Source: Epiperipatus broadwayi (taxonomy: Eukaryota; Onychophora; Udeonychophora; Euonychophora; Peripatidae). From it: DNA of 64,000 nt. Below are positions 25,604-38,279 of the stretch, in pieces. The stretch is from the NCBI GenBank assembly GCA_028023455.1, contig JAQFVV010006336.1, forward strand, positions 2,682,224 through 2,746,223. Reading direction: 5' to 3'. Both the position numbers and the translations under genes were made by a program. The first letter of the stretch is position 1. The number at the start of each line of letters is the position of its first letter. The notes under the pieces were generated by a model. The model did no database searches. It worked only from the letters and a program-made list of their open reading frames with translations, and was not told the DNA's origin.

Positions 25604-27324
25604 AATGATATATATATATATATTCTTTTAACGATCGTCTTTTGTTCAATAAAGTTTTCTACAGTTCAATTAAAGCAAACATAATGCGTAACTTCGATTT
25701 CTAAAGCATCTAAAATTAACTGAACGCAAACAAAATAAAACAAAAAATATTTATATTGTCTTATCCCTACCTCTTCCTGTTCTTATTTATTACAATCAAA
25801 ATTTTATTTATTATCCAAAGTGAGTTACTCTTTTCTGCTAATGATCTATGATTTCCTGCAACTTTATTCATCTTTAAATAAAATTTCTTAGAAGTAAAAT
25901 TTTTATATAATAGACCGCAATGAAAATCAAAATGAGACTAAAAAAATATTTAGAAAGTAAACTTTTTTTTTTGTATTTACTATATATATATATTTAAGTT
26001 TATTTAAATGAAAAAGAGTATCTAATATTTTAGAACAAATTAGAAGCAGAACATAAAAAATTCAATGTTATAATGGAACAAAAATAATAGCTGATGATTA
26101 ATATAAACACAAAGTTTATTTATTTAATAAACATTATAACCAAATTACTAAAAATGTAATATATATATATAATGTTTTCTATGATTATATGCAAAAAAAA
26201 AAAATGTTTAATATAAAATTGTAAAAAAGTATAGATATATGTAATCAAGGTGAAATTTTTTGGTATTTTTTTTTAATAGCGTTACATTGTCCTAGACTTT
26301 AATGATTAATAACACTCACATTGACATATATCCTAACCACAAGTAAAATAATCTATGTCTCAGATCATGATATTTTTTAAATCTTAAATTTGAAATGAAA
26401 CTCCCACTACATGAACAAACATATGACAGAAATAGATGAAGTAAAAGAAAATATGGGATGGGTGTTAGAAATTTATGTACAATAGTTTTTAAAGTCTTAC
26501 AGAATAAAAGAGTTTTCATTAACTTAATATCAATTTTTTTTCACCTATATATATATATATATATATTAAACCAAAAATGTCAAAAGCTACCTGATTATTA
26601 TTTTTATATATTGTAACGATATCGAATGAAAAAGAGACTTAAAATGTTCAAATTGAGGATGTCAAAATATGTAACTGAATATAAATGAGACAAGAGAAAT
26701 AAAAAGAATTTATTTTCATGCTCTAGCTCTAAATATTTGCCAAATTTATACTAATATAAATTAAAAACATGATTGATACCATAATTCTTTAAACAAGCCA
26801 AATCTAAAATAGTACAAAATAAGGACAAATTAACCTTTTATTATACTGAATTACTAATATGATGAATATTAAAAGCCATAATATATCCTATAAATTGTAA
26901 AGTTAAAATTTGAAATACAATTTATTATATAATACAAATAAGTAATATAATAAGTATACTAGCTAAAATTAATAATACGGTAGTAGTTAAATAAATCTAA
27001 TAAAATAAAGTGAGTGAAAATCAAACAGGTTTTATTAATAAAATAATCCAAAATCTATATTGAAATAATATTTAAACTTATTAATATATTTACATCTGTA
27101 TTCATTTATAAATAACCCTTCTGTTACTGTGGTAAATTTATAGTGTATCCAAAAATGTATAGAAATATTAAAATTAATGATTATATAAAATTTTATTACA
27201 ATAATTTATTAATAGCTTTTATATCAATAAATGTTTATGAAAATATTCGATTAACTTTTAATCTAATATTGGATTCTATTATAACAATAAAATTAATATT
27301 ACTTTGTTAATATACATTAAGTGT
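25604..27324. other. AT-rich stretch, no gene seen
   Basis: Small (TA)n tracts at about 25609, 25981, 26160 and 26545. No coding segment recognised; a 67-codon minus-strand run at 26316-26519 has no familiar motif. Confidence 0.45.
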
Positions 27325-27539
27325 CATGGAATTCAGCAATAAGGAGGCTGGGCAGAGTAAAAATATGATGGCTTAGCACTTTCAAGGGCTTATTGTGTCC
27401 TCATATTTATAGCAGAATCAGAATTGGAAAATAGTGGTTTATAAAAAGATGTAATTTAAATTTATGTAAATTATAGTTCAGAGTGACCATTTTTTGGAAA
27501 GAGGGAAGCTTGATTTTTTGCAGTTTATAGCATTGTAGT

Positions 27540-29660
27540 TGTTAGCTATATACCATGCTTTTCTAATTTTACATTTTGAGTTCTTTCTTTCAATATATTT
27601 TATTGCAGTCAAAGTAGGTTTAAATAAGTCCTGTTGCTTTCTGGTATTCAAGGAATATAGAGCTTTATTCTGCTTGTCAGATGCTTTTTTTGATAACCAT
27701 TGATGTTGCGATATGTGGATGGATAAGGATCCCAAGATGTTGCTTTGCATTCAGTTTGGGATTATTTAATTTTATATATGGTGTTGGGGGTCCGTTCAGG
27801 TTCAGTTATATTCATGGAGTTATTAATTAGTCTATTGGTTGTGGGAAGAGGGCCACAAACTTAGCCAAAATGTTGGGGGGGAAATCAGTGTGGGAATATA
27901 TGGCAGGAGTAGCCAAGGACTTATGTTTAGCTTGCAGTAAAATTGTATGATTTTTCTTGTCATGTGGTTGCATTTAAATCCAATTGAAGTTAAATCTTTT
28001 AAATATTGTGCTATATTTGCTTTGTGAGATGAGTCATGTTTGCATAATAGGTGATTGTGATACAAAAAGAAATATAGACCAGCGAATTTAAGATAAGGGG
28101 GGGTTGGCATAGGGTGTGTGAATATGTAAAGTTCAAATGGTTTGATGTAAATTGAGTATTATAAATAGTATGTGTTTTTTTAGAAAAATGTCTATGTATT
28201 TCAGACTTTGAAACAAGTCTTTCCATTTGTTTGTTAGGCATAAGACCAAGTGCACCTGGAGGTTTGCTTTTATATTGTGAATTGAGTGCTCTGTTCCAGC
28301 TATAAAAATATCAACATAGCATGTTTAGATTAGATCAGGGGTGTATGAGAAGTGTTCTGGCAGTATTATGTCTTCAAAGTGATTTATATATAAACTGGAT
28401 AGGATGCCACTGAGGAATAGACCCATGGCTATCCAATAGTCATGTGGAAATGTTGGCCATTATATATGACTATAATATTATTATCTAGACAGGCAAAAAC
28501 TCAGAAATGAACTTGATGCATAGCAGAAAATTGTTGTGCTTTGTGAGTTCAGCTGTAATAATGTTTATTAAGAGTTTCATAATAATTTAACCATAAAGTT
28601 TAGTGAAATATAGGAAGTCATTTTATATGCAGAGTCATGTTTGGCATTCTTAAGATGGGTGATGAAGTCAAATGATGACTTGACTATGTATGAGCTGTAA
28701 CCAACCTAGTCAGTCAACAATTGATGGTCATTTTGGCAGTATTAAAACAATACAATTTGGTGAAGTCGTGCATGAGTCTGACAGGTGAGTTAGGCTTGTT
28801 CTTGGTGTTGGTGAACATTCATAGAGAGATGGCTGTAGATGTATATATTTTGTAATATTCACTATTAGTAATTTCACTGACAGACTTATCATTATTATGC
28901 TTTACATTACATGTGGGAATTGTGTTGAGGTTTAGGTTAGTTATTTGAAGTTGCATTTTGTTGGTAAAATCAGATTTATTCATGAAAACAAATCTGTTAC
29001 TTTTATCTTCTTTTAAGCAAATAATTGCATTTTCTGAGAGAAAATATCTGGTAGTATTGATGTATGACTACCAGTTATATTTTATAGCTCCAACAGATTT
29101 AAAACAGACATCATTAACTATATTCATTATTAAAATGTTTTTACTGGGGTTTTCTATAATACCAACCTCTACATCAGCTATTAATTTCACTATTGTTTGA
29201 TTCCCATGGCTTCCAACATATCTCATTCTGTATTCAAGGATGGTCTTAACCAAAATAGAAAGAGTTTTTTTGTTGGGGAGGTTGACGAATGTATTTTATT
29301 GTTATTATCTGCAATGGAAATGTTCATTCTTTGTTTTTCAATAAAAAAGTTGAGTTTACAAGAGGCATTTTTTTAGTAATTTCTCAGAAAAGTTGTCACA
29401 TTTTGTCATAATAAACCCAGGAATGGTAATATGTTTTGAGATTTTGTTGGAGTACTTTTTATCTTTCTTGAGAGCATTTTTATACCCTTTGATGATTATC
29501 TTAAGTAAGTCTGAATGTAGTAGTTCAATAATTCTGTCATGGTTGTATATAGTTTTGCTAATTTTAATATAATAGCAGTTGGAAATGATAGTAAAATGTG
29601 TGCATGTCTGGAGTTCAAAATTGTGGGTCACAATACTAATTGACAGGTCTAGATGCAAGA
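27540..29660 (-). pseudogene. PLE reverse transcriptase relic
   Basis: The minus strand, read across frames, gives (5' to 3') AIICLKEDKSNRFVFMNKSD near 29030-28970, matching the PLE 'I..KADKG...VVMN..DY' block. Next comes MFTNTKNKPNSPVRLMHDF near 28820 ('K.HK....RPI' block), then IAMGLFLSGILSSLYINHFE near 28420 (RT motif B) and CYVDIFIAGTE near 28310 (the catalytic box, normally YVDD, here YVDI). Many stops occur. The upstream 100-codon run (29658-29356) is basic and fits a PLE N-terminal region. No clear GIY-YIG survives. Confidence 0.6.
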
Positions 29661-29878
29661 TAGGTTTGTAATCTTGTATGTAATAAAAATGTGTAGACTT
29701 CTCTTGTATGAATTGTAATATATGTTAAGTTTGTTAGAATACAGTAACTGAGAAGCTGAGCAGAGTATAATATGATGACTTAGTACTTTCAATGATTTAT
29801 TGTCTCCTCATATTTAGTACTTTCAATGATTTATTGTCTCCTCATATTTCTATCAAATTCAAAATAGGAAAATGATAA

Positions 29879-30050
29879 ATAGTAATATTTACTGAGGCTA
29901 TAACCTCGATAATATGCGTATAAAATGTGATAGTAGGGACCTCTACAGGTGTTTTAACCACAAGCTTGTGGTTAAAACACCTGTAGAGGTCCCTACTATC
30001 ACATTTTATACGCATATTATCGAGGTTATAGCCTCAGTAAATATTACTAT
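29879..30050. repeat. Perfect 172-bp palindrome without spacer
   Basis: Two 86-bp arms meet at CAAGCTTG (centre between 29964 and 29965). I compared the arms base by base and found no mismatch; symmetry breaks at 29878/30051. The arm carries GGGACCTCTACAGGTG and ACTGAGGCTATAACCTCG, sequence unlike the surroundings and richer in G/C. It lies inside the upstream end repeat of the decayed PLE, and the other end repeat lacks it. Confidence 0.95.
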
Positions 30051-30096
30051 GTAATCAATGTGCGTTTAATAAATTTATAATTGAAAATGATAAATA
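29882..30096. mobile_element. Palindromic insertion with 14-bp flanking direct repeat
   Basis: GAAAATGATAAATA occurs at 29868-29881 and 30083-30096. The segment between contains the palindrome plus about 33 bp of AT-rich tail (30051-30082). The paralogous PLE end repeat at 27325-27537 runs through this site without it. This supports an insertion that duplicated its target, perhaps a fold-back or hairpin retroposon. An assembly artefact at the palindrome centre cannot be excluded. Confidence 0.65.
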
Positions 30097-30205
30097 TAAA
30101 TAGACAGATATTATTTAAATTTATGTAAATTATAGTTCAGACCTTTCATTTTTTGTAGAGGGAGAAGCATGATTATCTGCAGTTTATAGCATTAGTTTGA
30201 AGTCT

Positions 30206-30523
30206 ACACATTTTTCATTACATTGCTTTGTTAAGCAGATCTTAGGTGTTTATATTTATAATAAGATTATAAGTTATGATTGCTATATTATATGTCTATT
30301 AATTATATGTAAAAGAAGTTGCATATTACATAAAAGTACACTAGCAGGTAGCTCATTCACCTACTAATAAATAATGTTGACATCACAAAATATCTTGGAA
30401 AAATTGTTTAGATGAATATTTTAATATGATGTTAGAGATTGTAAATGAATATTACTAATGATTTGAATGACTGAGCAAGCAAAAGTTTTTTTAAAGTAAA
30501 CTAGTTATATATATATATATATT
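30206..30523. other. No gene seen
   Basis: AT-rich sequence ending in a short (TA)n at 30508-30522. Confidence 0.45.
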
Positions 30524-30641
30524 GTAACAGACGGGGTTCGAATACAAGAGATAAGGCAATAGTGCTAATTGAGAGTGTTGATATGGAGCGATTATATGCG
30601 AAAAGATATATACATAAATAGTCATTCGAACCCTGTTACAA
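30524..30641. repeat. 118-bp segment with terminal inverted repeats
   Basis: TGTAACAGACGGGGTTCGAA at the left and its counterpart TTCGAACCCTGTTACA at the right form inverted ends of about 16 matched bases, with a 3-bp gap on one side. GGTTCGAAT also resembles a tRNA B-box, but no A-box stands at the right distance. It could be a tiny MITE or an LTR substructure. Confidence 0.6.
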
Positions 30642-31983
30642 GGAGTGCGAAAGTTATGTGTGTATGCATATGTAAATATAGTTGTATGTGCAAGTGTACA
30701 ATATGCGTATGTATTAACGGTGATGGTTACAATCAATTATATATAGAGCTGTATAAATTGTAATTGATTATTCGTATATATTTTATCCATTAAGTTTTTT
30801 TTTTAAAAGTTTTAATAATATTGTCGGTAACACGTGTTTTTCTTTTGTTAATTAATCTCTTGAACATATGAGGACAGAAATAGAAATGAATCAATTGCTG
30901 TAGGCAGTTTAGTCAAGAACTGGCATCGAGAAGTCTGAAAACTGGTCAAGTGGGTATTTTTGAAGAACAATGAAAGAACTGGTCAGTGGCGTACGGATAC
31001 ACAGAGAAAATTTTACAAAGTTAAAAGTGAAAAACAAAAGAACTTTTTGTTGTGCTCGAAAGGAGAGATATAGGTAGAAAAAAAAGGGAGACGTGGCTTG
31101 AACTACAGATTGTGTGGACGTGTAAATTTTTTCTTAAGAAGTCAGTAATATTTTCCCACCCAAAATGTCGGGGTAATTCTATAGTGCGAGTTTCGTTAAT
31201 CGGCCCAGTGGACACTTGTCGTGGAACTCACCTGAAGCGGACTTACGAACTGCGTTATTAAAATAAAGAAATTTTGTTTCATCAAGTGTAATGGTGATGA
31301 AAGATCTTTGAAAATTGTACCCTGTCATAAAGCGAGTGAATCACCTACTCCACCTCTGGGATAAGCTATTCGATATACCCTATTGGAACTGTTTGCCATC
31401 CGTTATATCTGCCAGACCAGTATTCTTGGAGAGTTATAAATGCGGACTTGTCTTTGATCGCGTGAACTAAGGTAAATTGGCATGGCACAAAAATATATGT
31501 TCTGTGAATGTGTCTTAATAAAGAAACTAGTGTTACCTCAATATTAATTACTATAATAGGTCTCTTTTCAAATTAAATAAAATAACAACATTAAATAAAC
31601 AGCTCTGATGTATAATTGCACTATTTTGATGCGTGTATGAATTATATATGTGTGTATCAGAATAAATGGGCTGTGCTCTTGAATATTGATATATTTATAT
31701 GCGTGTATAAATGGGATTTATTGGTAATGGGTATAGCCATAGATAGAATAGATTTTATGATAAGATCCGGGTTAGATTAATGGATTTATAACAAATAAAC
31801 TATCGTACATAATAATAGACATATAAGACTCAGTTAGGTATTGTTTTAGCTTTGTTCTCTAGTTAGACTATCGTCCCCAAACCCTGAGATTGAGCTGGTT
31901 CGGTGCGCTACCATAAATAGATATACATACCAGAACCCTTATTTACATTTTCGATGAGATAATTCTTATCCACGTGTAAGATT
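30524..31983 (+). repeat. Possible LTR (about 1.46 kb), CpG-richer than surroundings
   Basis: It starts TGTAACAGACGGGGTTCG after a (TA)n. The block has clearly more CG dinucleotides and G/C than its flanks. It ends before TTGGCGCGTGAGATGG at about 31983, which resembles an LTR-element primer binding site (TGGCGC start). Possible poly(A) signals (AATAAA) occur at 31261 and 31516. A TGTAACA/TGTTACA inverted pair also brackets its first 118 bp. Overlapping open frames on both strands at 31021-31261 have no recognisable motif. LTR identity is an inference; no second copy lies in the window. A host 5' exon is an alternative, since a GT donor-like CTAAG/GTAAAT occurs at about 31471. Confidence 0.35.
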
Positions 31984-32106
31984 GGCGCGTGAGATGGAAT
32001 CAAACCATGCTCACAAATATCTTCATTCGAAGCTACGGGTTAAAGCCTACAATGGCGGTTTAAAAGATATCGGTGGTGTTATAATATATATATATATATA
32101 TATATA
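31984..32106. other. Short tail of the LTR-like block, then (TA)n
   Basis: After the PBS-like word, about 100 bp of G/C-richer sequence continues before a (TA)n at 32085-32106, where the similarity in composition stops abruptly. Confidence 0.35.
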
Positions 32107-35100
32107 TTGTGGCCATCTGAATGGGCACAAGGGTTTAAGATACTTTGTATCTGCATTAAATAGCTATATTATATTTTAAAAAAAATGAAATAGCCTTAGA
32201 ATTTTAAAATTTTTCCTGGAGATTGTTTAAGGCTTAAATATGGGTTGCTTATGCAGTTTACTGACCACTTTATAAGTATTTATTAGTATTATTGTGGTTA
32301 ATGAGGTATTTAATGTAAGGAAGGGGGGTTGTTTATTAATGGAATTGATACATCTTGTTGGAAAGATGCAAAGTTATTTTATATTATTGTAGTATTATTT
32401 GAATGGTTTCAAATATCTTTATTCATTAATTCTTATCCTTTTTGTCAACAGTTAATAGCAGTTTCAATTATATTTACTTAAGATGGTTCAATATTTAGGT
32501 TGTAGTACATGTGTATGCATGTATGATTCTGCATTATGTTTCATTTCATTTTCATCTTTAATAACAGCAAACAATAGTACATTCACAATAAAAACATTTA
32601 AATTACAGTAGTTAACTTAAATAATTAACAAATATATATTTCTTTCCAATGATTAATAGATAGTTAGATCAATGAATTATTTTATAAATTGAATAAATTA
32701 TTAATCATTTTTATTTGATAGTTAATTAATATTCATTTTTCTTTCAAGTTTGTAAAAGCTATTTATTTTAGTATTTGTATTTTTTTTCTTGTCTTCATTT
32801 AGTTTTAAAAATCAAAATGATTTTTTTTTGAAAAGATTTGTTTTTGCATATGTAATTAGTTAGTTAGCAAGATGCATGGGAGTAACCTTGAGAAAGGCAA
32901 ATGAACTTTGCTAAAGGGAGGTTTTTTAAAAAAAAGATTTCTTGTGTAAAATTTGCTCTTTGTAATGTACTTGTAGATAATAAACAGTGGTTCATGTATT
33001 GTAAAAATTAAAGCCAGTTACTTAAGTCAAATTGACTTTGAAAAGACTTTAGAGTAAAAACTTCCAAAGGAGCTTCAGAACTTTTTTATGGAAAAAATTA
33101 ATTTAAAAAAAAATGCAATTCTAAGGTTTTAAAAAAGGTATGTCGGTTTGATTTACTCTCTTCGATTTAAACATTTCTGAATTAATCCCTTTATAACTAT
33201 TACTCTTTTAAAAATGTGTGTTAATAATGTCCAGTCTATATTATTTCATTTAATTGCCATTTTAAATAGGAATGGTTTACATAAATATTATTGTTGTATC
33301 ATTAAGCAACATATTTTTTTTGATATATATGGAAAACGCATGCAGAACTGTTCTATAGAATATATTTTAATTTTTCACTATTTTTCGTGTAGTGTTCTTT
33401 GTGAAGATTATACATGGACTTAAGGATATATCTATTTTGATAGATCATACTATGTTTAAGTTCATCATAAGAAGATAACAGTATTCATTTATTTGATATT
33501 TCTGGAGCTAATACGTATTTTTAAATTAAGGAAATAAAATGTAAGCTACTTCTGTTTAAATTGAATAGAAGGACAGAAATGCGGTTAATTTTTGTTCTCT
33601 TCAATAAGGACAGAATATAAAATAAAGCATTATTAATTATGGAATTGCTAAGGACAATTTAAAGTATTATTAAATGCTATTCAGAAAAATACTAAGGATA
33701 ATCGCATATTTAATCCAGAACTGCACAGAGAATGTCTTATATTTTCAGTATAATAAAGGAGAAATTCACTGCTTGTGTATGATTTGGTACCTCGAATGGA
33801 TATGCTATGAACACTGAAAGGTGCTGGGCATATTTAAGTTATGCTTATATTTTTTTTAAGTTATACTGCAGAAGTGCATTTTAGTTTAAATTCGGTTTGG
33901 AATGTGTCCCATATTATTTCATCAACCTGGAACCGAGCTTTGCAAGTGAACTTTTATTTTAAATTACAAAACTAATAACCTTTGTTTCTTTATTTTTTTT
34001 ATTGCTTGTCATAATTAATATATATGATAGGTAGAAAGATTTATTTATTATTATGTTCATTTATAATCTGAGTTATTTTGATTTTCGAGACTGTCTCTGA
34101 AGTATCTAAGTGAGGAGTACACTGGTAAAAATTGATTGTGTTCAAACAGGTATTATTATTCTTTTACAAAGGTAAAAGAAAGAAATGTTTTTTTTAATGT
34201 ATTATTAGAGAGGTTTACATTTATTTTGTATACTTTATTATCTCAAAGTGAAAATTTTGTTCTTTGTTTAAATCAACGAACTTATAATAGAAATAGTTTG
34301 TTAGATATAAAAAAAGGTTTGTTCATAATAATTAGAACCATTAAATTTTAAAAAGTAACCTAAAGTTTATTAAATTAAAAGTTATGCCTTAATGCAATAT
34401 TTAATTATCATATTATCTGCTTAGTGTGTAATTTAGAGTTAATATTATATATACTTTTTATTCGTGGGTGTGTGTTTGTTTTGCAGAATTATAATATCTG
34501 TTTGATAAAATTCAGTTTGTGAATATTTTATATGTGTATGATCAATGATATTTTTTTGAAGTGATGTTCTTAGGGCCCAGGTGATGAGGCATTGAATCCC
34601 CACCAATAATGTATTTAGAAGTAAATGAGTTATTGTTGAAATATGATTAAATGATGTTTAGAAAGTTATGTGACGTTTTCCTTGGATTCTTGGTAATAAA
34701 TTATTGTAGAAGAGTTCGGTAAGAATTATCTGCTCCTCATATAGATTCCCCTTATAACGTATAGTATATATAATCATAAAAATATAGCTTTGTGTTAATT
34801 AATATGTGACTAGATAAATTGTTAGATTAACTCTTGATGTAGTATTAGTGTCATATTTTTATTGATGAATTACGACATTGTTCGAAATAAAATAATTGTA
34901 TGATATTTTCTTAATGAATGGAGAGTTTATAGAAAAGATTGTTTTACATTATTGCTGCTTGAACGTACACACACACGCGTAATATAAATAATATCACGTA
35001 TATAAAGTATAGAATTATTGAAATTAAAATGAGAAATAGAAGTATAAAGTATTAAGATTAAAACGGGAAATAAATATTTTAAAATACAGTGTATTTATTT

Positions 35101-36367
35101 AAATAATGTTATAAATCATCAAATCATCAGAATAAACATGATTTTGTGCTATAAATGAAAAGTATACTTAATTGAAAGTGATTATTAGTCAATTAGAGAA
35201 AGTTGCTTTGCTGAAAGCCAAATATAAGTAATTTGATTTATTTGGTTAATCAAGAGTAATATCCTCTCAAAAGTATTTTTTTGTGCTAATAATATAGCAT
35301 GTTATTTATTTATTGTCATATAGATGAAACATGTAGGCAAAGCCTGTGTTCGAAGTCAGGATATTTAAACTTTGTTATTAATTTGCTTTGATAGTAGGGA
35401 TAATCCCAAACTGATGCTAAAAATAAAAATTTTTATTTGATAATCTAAATATATGTAAAACAAATAGTCCATTTGTAAATATTATGTTAAACCAAATTTA
35501 TCTTATTTTATTGTAATAAATGATTTGTTTAGTTATTTAAAATCTTAAAAACTGTGTCTTGAGTTATTCTTGTGTACATTCGTATTTCCATTTCCACAAC
35601 TCCACATTTCATAAATCTATTATAAAATAGATATATTATTTTAGAGTTATAATATTAAATTTGCTAGTGTCTGACAATATTGTATTTCTTAATCCAAACA
35701 TTATAAAGAGTATTTGCCACTTGATAAACGTATTAGAAAGGTTGCCAGGTCAGTATATTTGTGAGATGATGATATGAGATTAAAATACCCTATCTCTGTC
35801 ATTGTCTTATTATTGAAACACAGTAAAATATTTAGTCAATTTGTTTCATTATATTTTATCATGCTTTATAATTATAACTTATGGGCCAATGTAGTTTATT
35901 TAATTCAACTGTGTTTGTTAAATTCCCTGAGATCTTATTGTTTATTTCTTGATTGGCATTAAGGTAAATGTTTAGATTATAATATGCCAAGTCATAGAAT
36001 TGTTAAGAATATAATTATAGCAAGCTGATATATGTTATACTTGGATGAAGGAAGAAATTAAGTTTAAAGTATATTTTAATAGACTGTACTAAATAAACAT
36101 TATGATTCTTTATCATACAATTAATTAACAAAGGAATTTACATTATATTGAATATTTTATAATATTTCTTCTTTTATTCATTTATTATCATATATCTTAT
36201 GAACTGCCTATAACCTCCCACTGAGCTGAGCCAAACATAAACTTAAATAGAGAGTCTCAGTAATAATTTTGTGTTGTATATTTTGTTATATTATTCTATT
36301 CATTAATAGAACTGGCGTCTGGGCATTTCGCTCATGTAATGTATATGAGCAGTGTTGGGAGTATAGG

Positions 36368-36425
<58 letters not shown>

Positions 36426-37401
36426 TAGCAAATGTTAAATTAAAGAAGAAAGATACTGACAACTTCTATTAAATTATTAAGGCTTATTGGACTTTATTAA
36501 ATAAATATTCTATTAAATCTTTTAAAATTAGCAAGATTTGCATATAGGACTGTATTTTCACTAATATAAACACCAAGTCTTTCTAATGGAATTTGTTGTA
36601 ATAGTAAAAAAAATTATGACCTTAATTTTAAAAAAATAATACACTGTACTAGGATTAACGAATATAAGTATTTTCATTCATTAAAATAGTAATGATGATT
36701 AATTTGCTTAAGATATTTGTAATTACTTTTTTGATGAATAAAGTGAGTATATGATAACTTTCAATCATTTTTTTTTACTCTATCCTCTATTACACGTATA
36801 ATTTTAGGATTAAAATATTTTCCAGTTCAAAAATAAATAGTAATAAAATGTAATCATTGTTATGTAAATGATTCTAAAACCCCATCGATTTCGAAAAAAA
36901 AATCTTATAAACCAAATTAATATTAACAATTTAAAAAAAAAAAAAATTTTGAATTCACATTTAAATCTCATCTGTTTTCTTGTAAATCTTTTTATTTTTA
37001 TTATATTTTCAAATCAATTATTTATTGATTCATTCCATTTGTTATTATTTCTTACTAGATATTCATTTTCTTATTTTATTTCATATATTTTTATTTTCTT
37101 ATTTTAAGTATTTATCTTATATTCATTTTTATAATTACATATACATCACTCTTATTCTAGAACATCACTAAATAATTTTATTTCTTAATTAAAATATTAA
37201 TAATAATGATGATGATTATAATAAGAATAAATTTACAAATTTGTAAAAAAATAGATGGTTTTTTTTTCTTAACAATGTAATCCATTAAACAAGGATTAAA
37301 GAAAACATGTTTCTTTTTAAATTAAATTGTAATATCTAGATTGACCTTTGAACAGTCTTTCCACTTGGAGATAAATAAAAGCCAAAAACATCTGTAAGTA
37401 A
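32107..37401. other. 5.3 kb without recognisable genes
   Basis: AT-rich DNA with a (TA)n at 36369-36423 and a short (CA)n near 34969. Open frames of 60-79 codons (33214, 34136, 35774, 36868) have AT-driven composition and no motif. No element ends were recognised. This is the least repeat-like part of the window and could be intronic or old intergenic DNA. Confidence 0.5.
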
Positions 37402-37548
37402 CTACTACTACTACTACTACTACTACTACTGCTGCTACTACTACTACTGCTACTACTACTACTACTACTACTACTACAGTTATTGCTGCTGCTGTTAGTG
37501 CTACTGCTACTGTTGCTGCTACCGCTACTGCTACTACTACTACTACTG

Positions 37549-37598
<50 letters not shown>
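37402..37598. repeat. (CTA)n trinucleotide repeat with GCT variants
   Basis: About 65 triplets of CTA interrupted by CTG, GCT and GTT variants, mostly in the middle (37430-37545). Pure runs at both ends suggest continued slippage. The poly-Ser frame on the minus strand is an artefact. Confidence 0.95.
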
Positions 37599-37599
<1 letters not shown>

Positions 37600-38279
37600 T
37601 GTTTCAACAATAATCTTTATTAATCCTTTAAATTACATAGCATTACATATCATTGATTGTAAGAATTACAGGTGAAATCATGCTGTATAAATTTTTATAT
37701 GGATTAATTTTAATGGTTACATTAATCACTTATATTTTTTACAAATGCTGCTACTTGTTTGGATACAGAGATGAATATTAAGTTTAAATCATTAAAAAAC
37801 AGTTCAATTTAAAACTCAACTAAATTAATTATTGTTCTTCTAATTGTTAAATTTGGAGTACAATAATCCAATCTATGGGCACTGTACAAACAACAAAGCC
37901 AATTCTGAGTAGAATTACATATGATGACAACTGATGGATTGTGATAGATGGTGTGTAAATTATGTAGGATTATAGTGAATAGTGTTGAATGTAATTAGTG
38001 AAAGTGAGCTATGTTAAGAATAATGGATGGTACCATTGAATGCTATTCAATGCAGTTATTGTTGGACTATGACCTTTTATAGATTGGATGATTGTTTTAG
38101 TCATGACCAGGTGGCAGCAAAAATATCTGGAGGTGTATTATTGTTATCTGGGGCCTCAAATTGTTGGAGCTCATTGACAAATGTATATGGGTGTCTTCTG
38201 GTGTTGTTGTCAATGATGAAGATGCAGTGAAGGCACCAGAAGGTAATCAAGGTGAAAGTTATTGCACATGCTGTGGGGT

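Larger units (their letters stand above)
27325..30205 (-). mobile_element. Decayed Penelope-like element with end repeats
   Basis: On the minus strand a heavily broken PLE frame lies between two alignable direct repeats: 27325-27537 (downstream) and 29744-29881 plus 30097-30205 (upstream, split by an insertion). The repeats share 'TTTCAA.G..TTATTGT.TCCTCATATTT', TTTAAATTTATGTAAATTAT and TGCAGTTTATAGCATT. This is the same pLTR-type layout as the younger PLE at 17.7-20.9 kb, but a different and much older family. The upstream repeat also holds a 37-bp tandem duplication (about 29778-29850) absent from the downstream one. Confidence 0.65.

Noticed and set aside
28958-29200. Plus-strand 80-codon frame near 29 kb
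   Set aside because: It is antisense to the PLE RT block that reads clearly on the minus strand.
30524-30560. tRNA gene or tRNA-derived SINE from the B-box-like GGTTCGAAT
   Set aside because: No A-box at the right distance on either strand and no cloverleaf could be drawn.
31021-31261. Overlapping 64- and 69-codon frames on opposite strands as genes
   Set aside because: No recognisable motif, mutually overlapping, and inside an LTR-like block.
37317-37610. Poly-Ser open frame on the minus strand
   Set aside because: Translation of the (CTA)n repeat; flanking residues show no domain.
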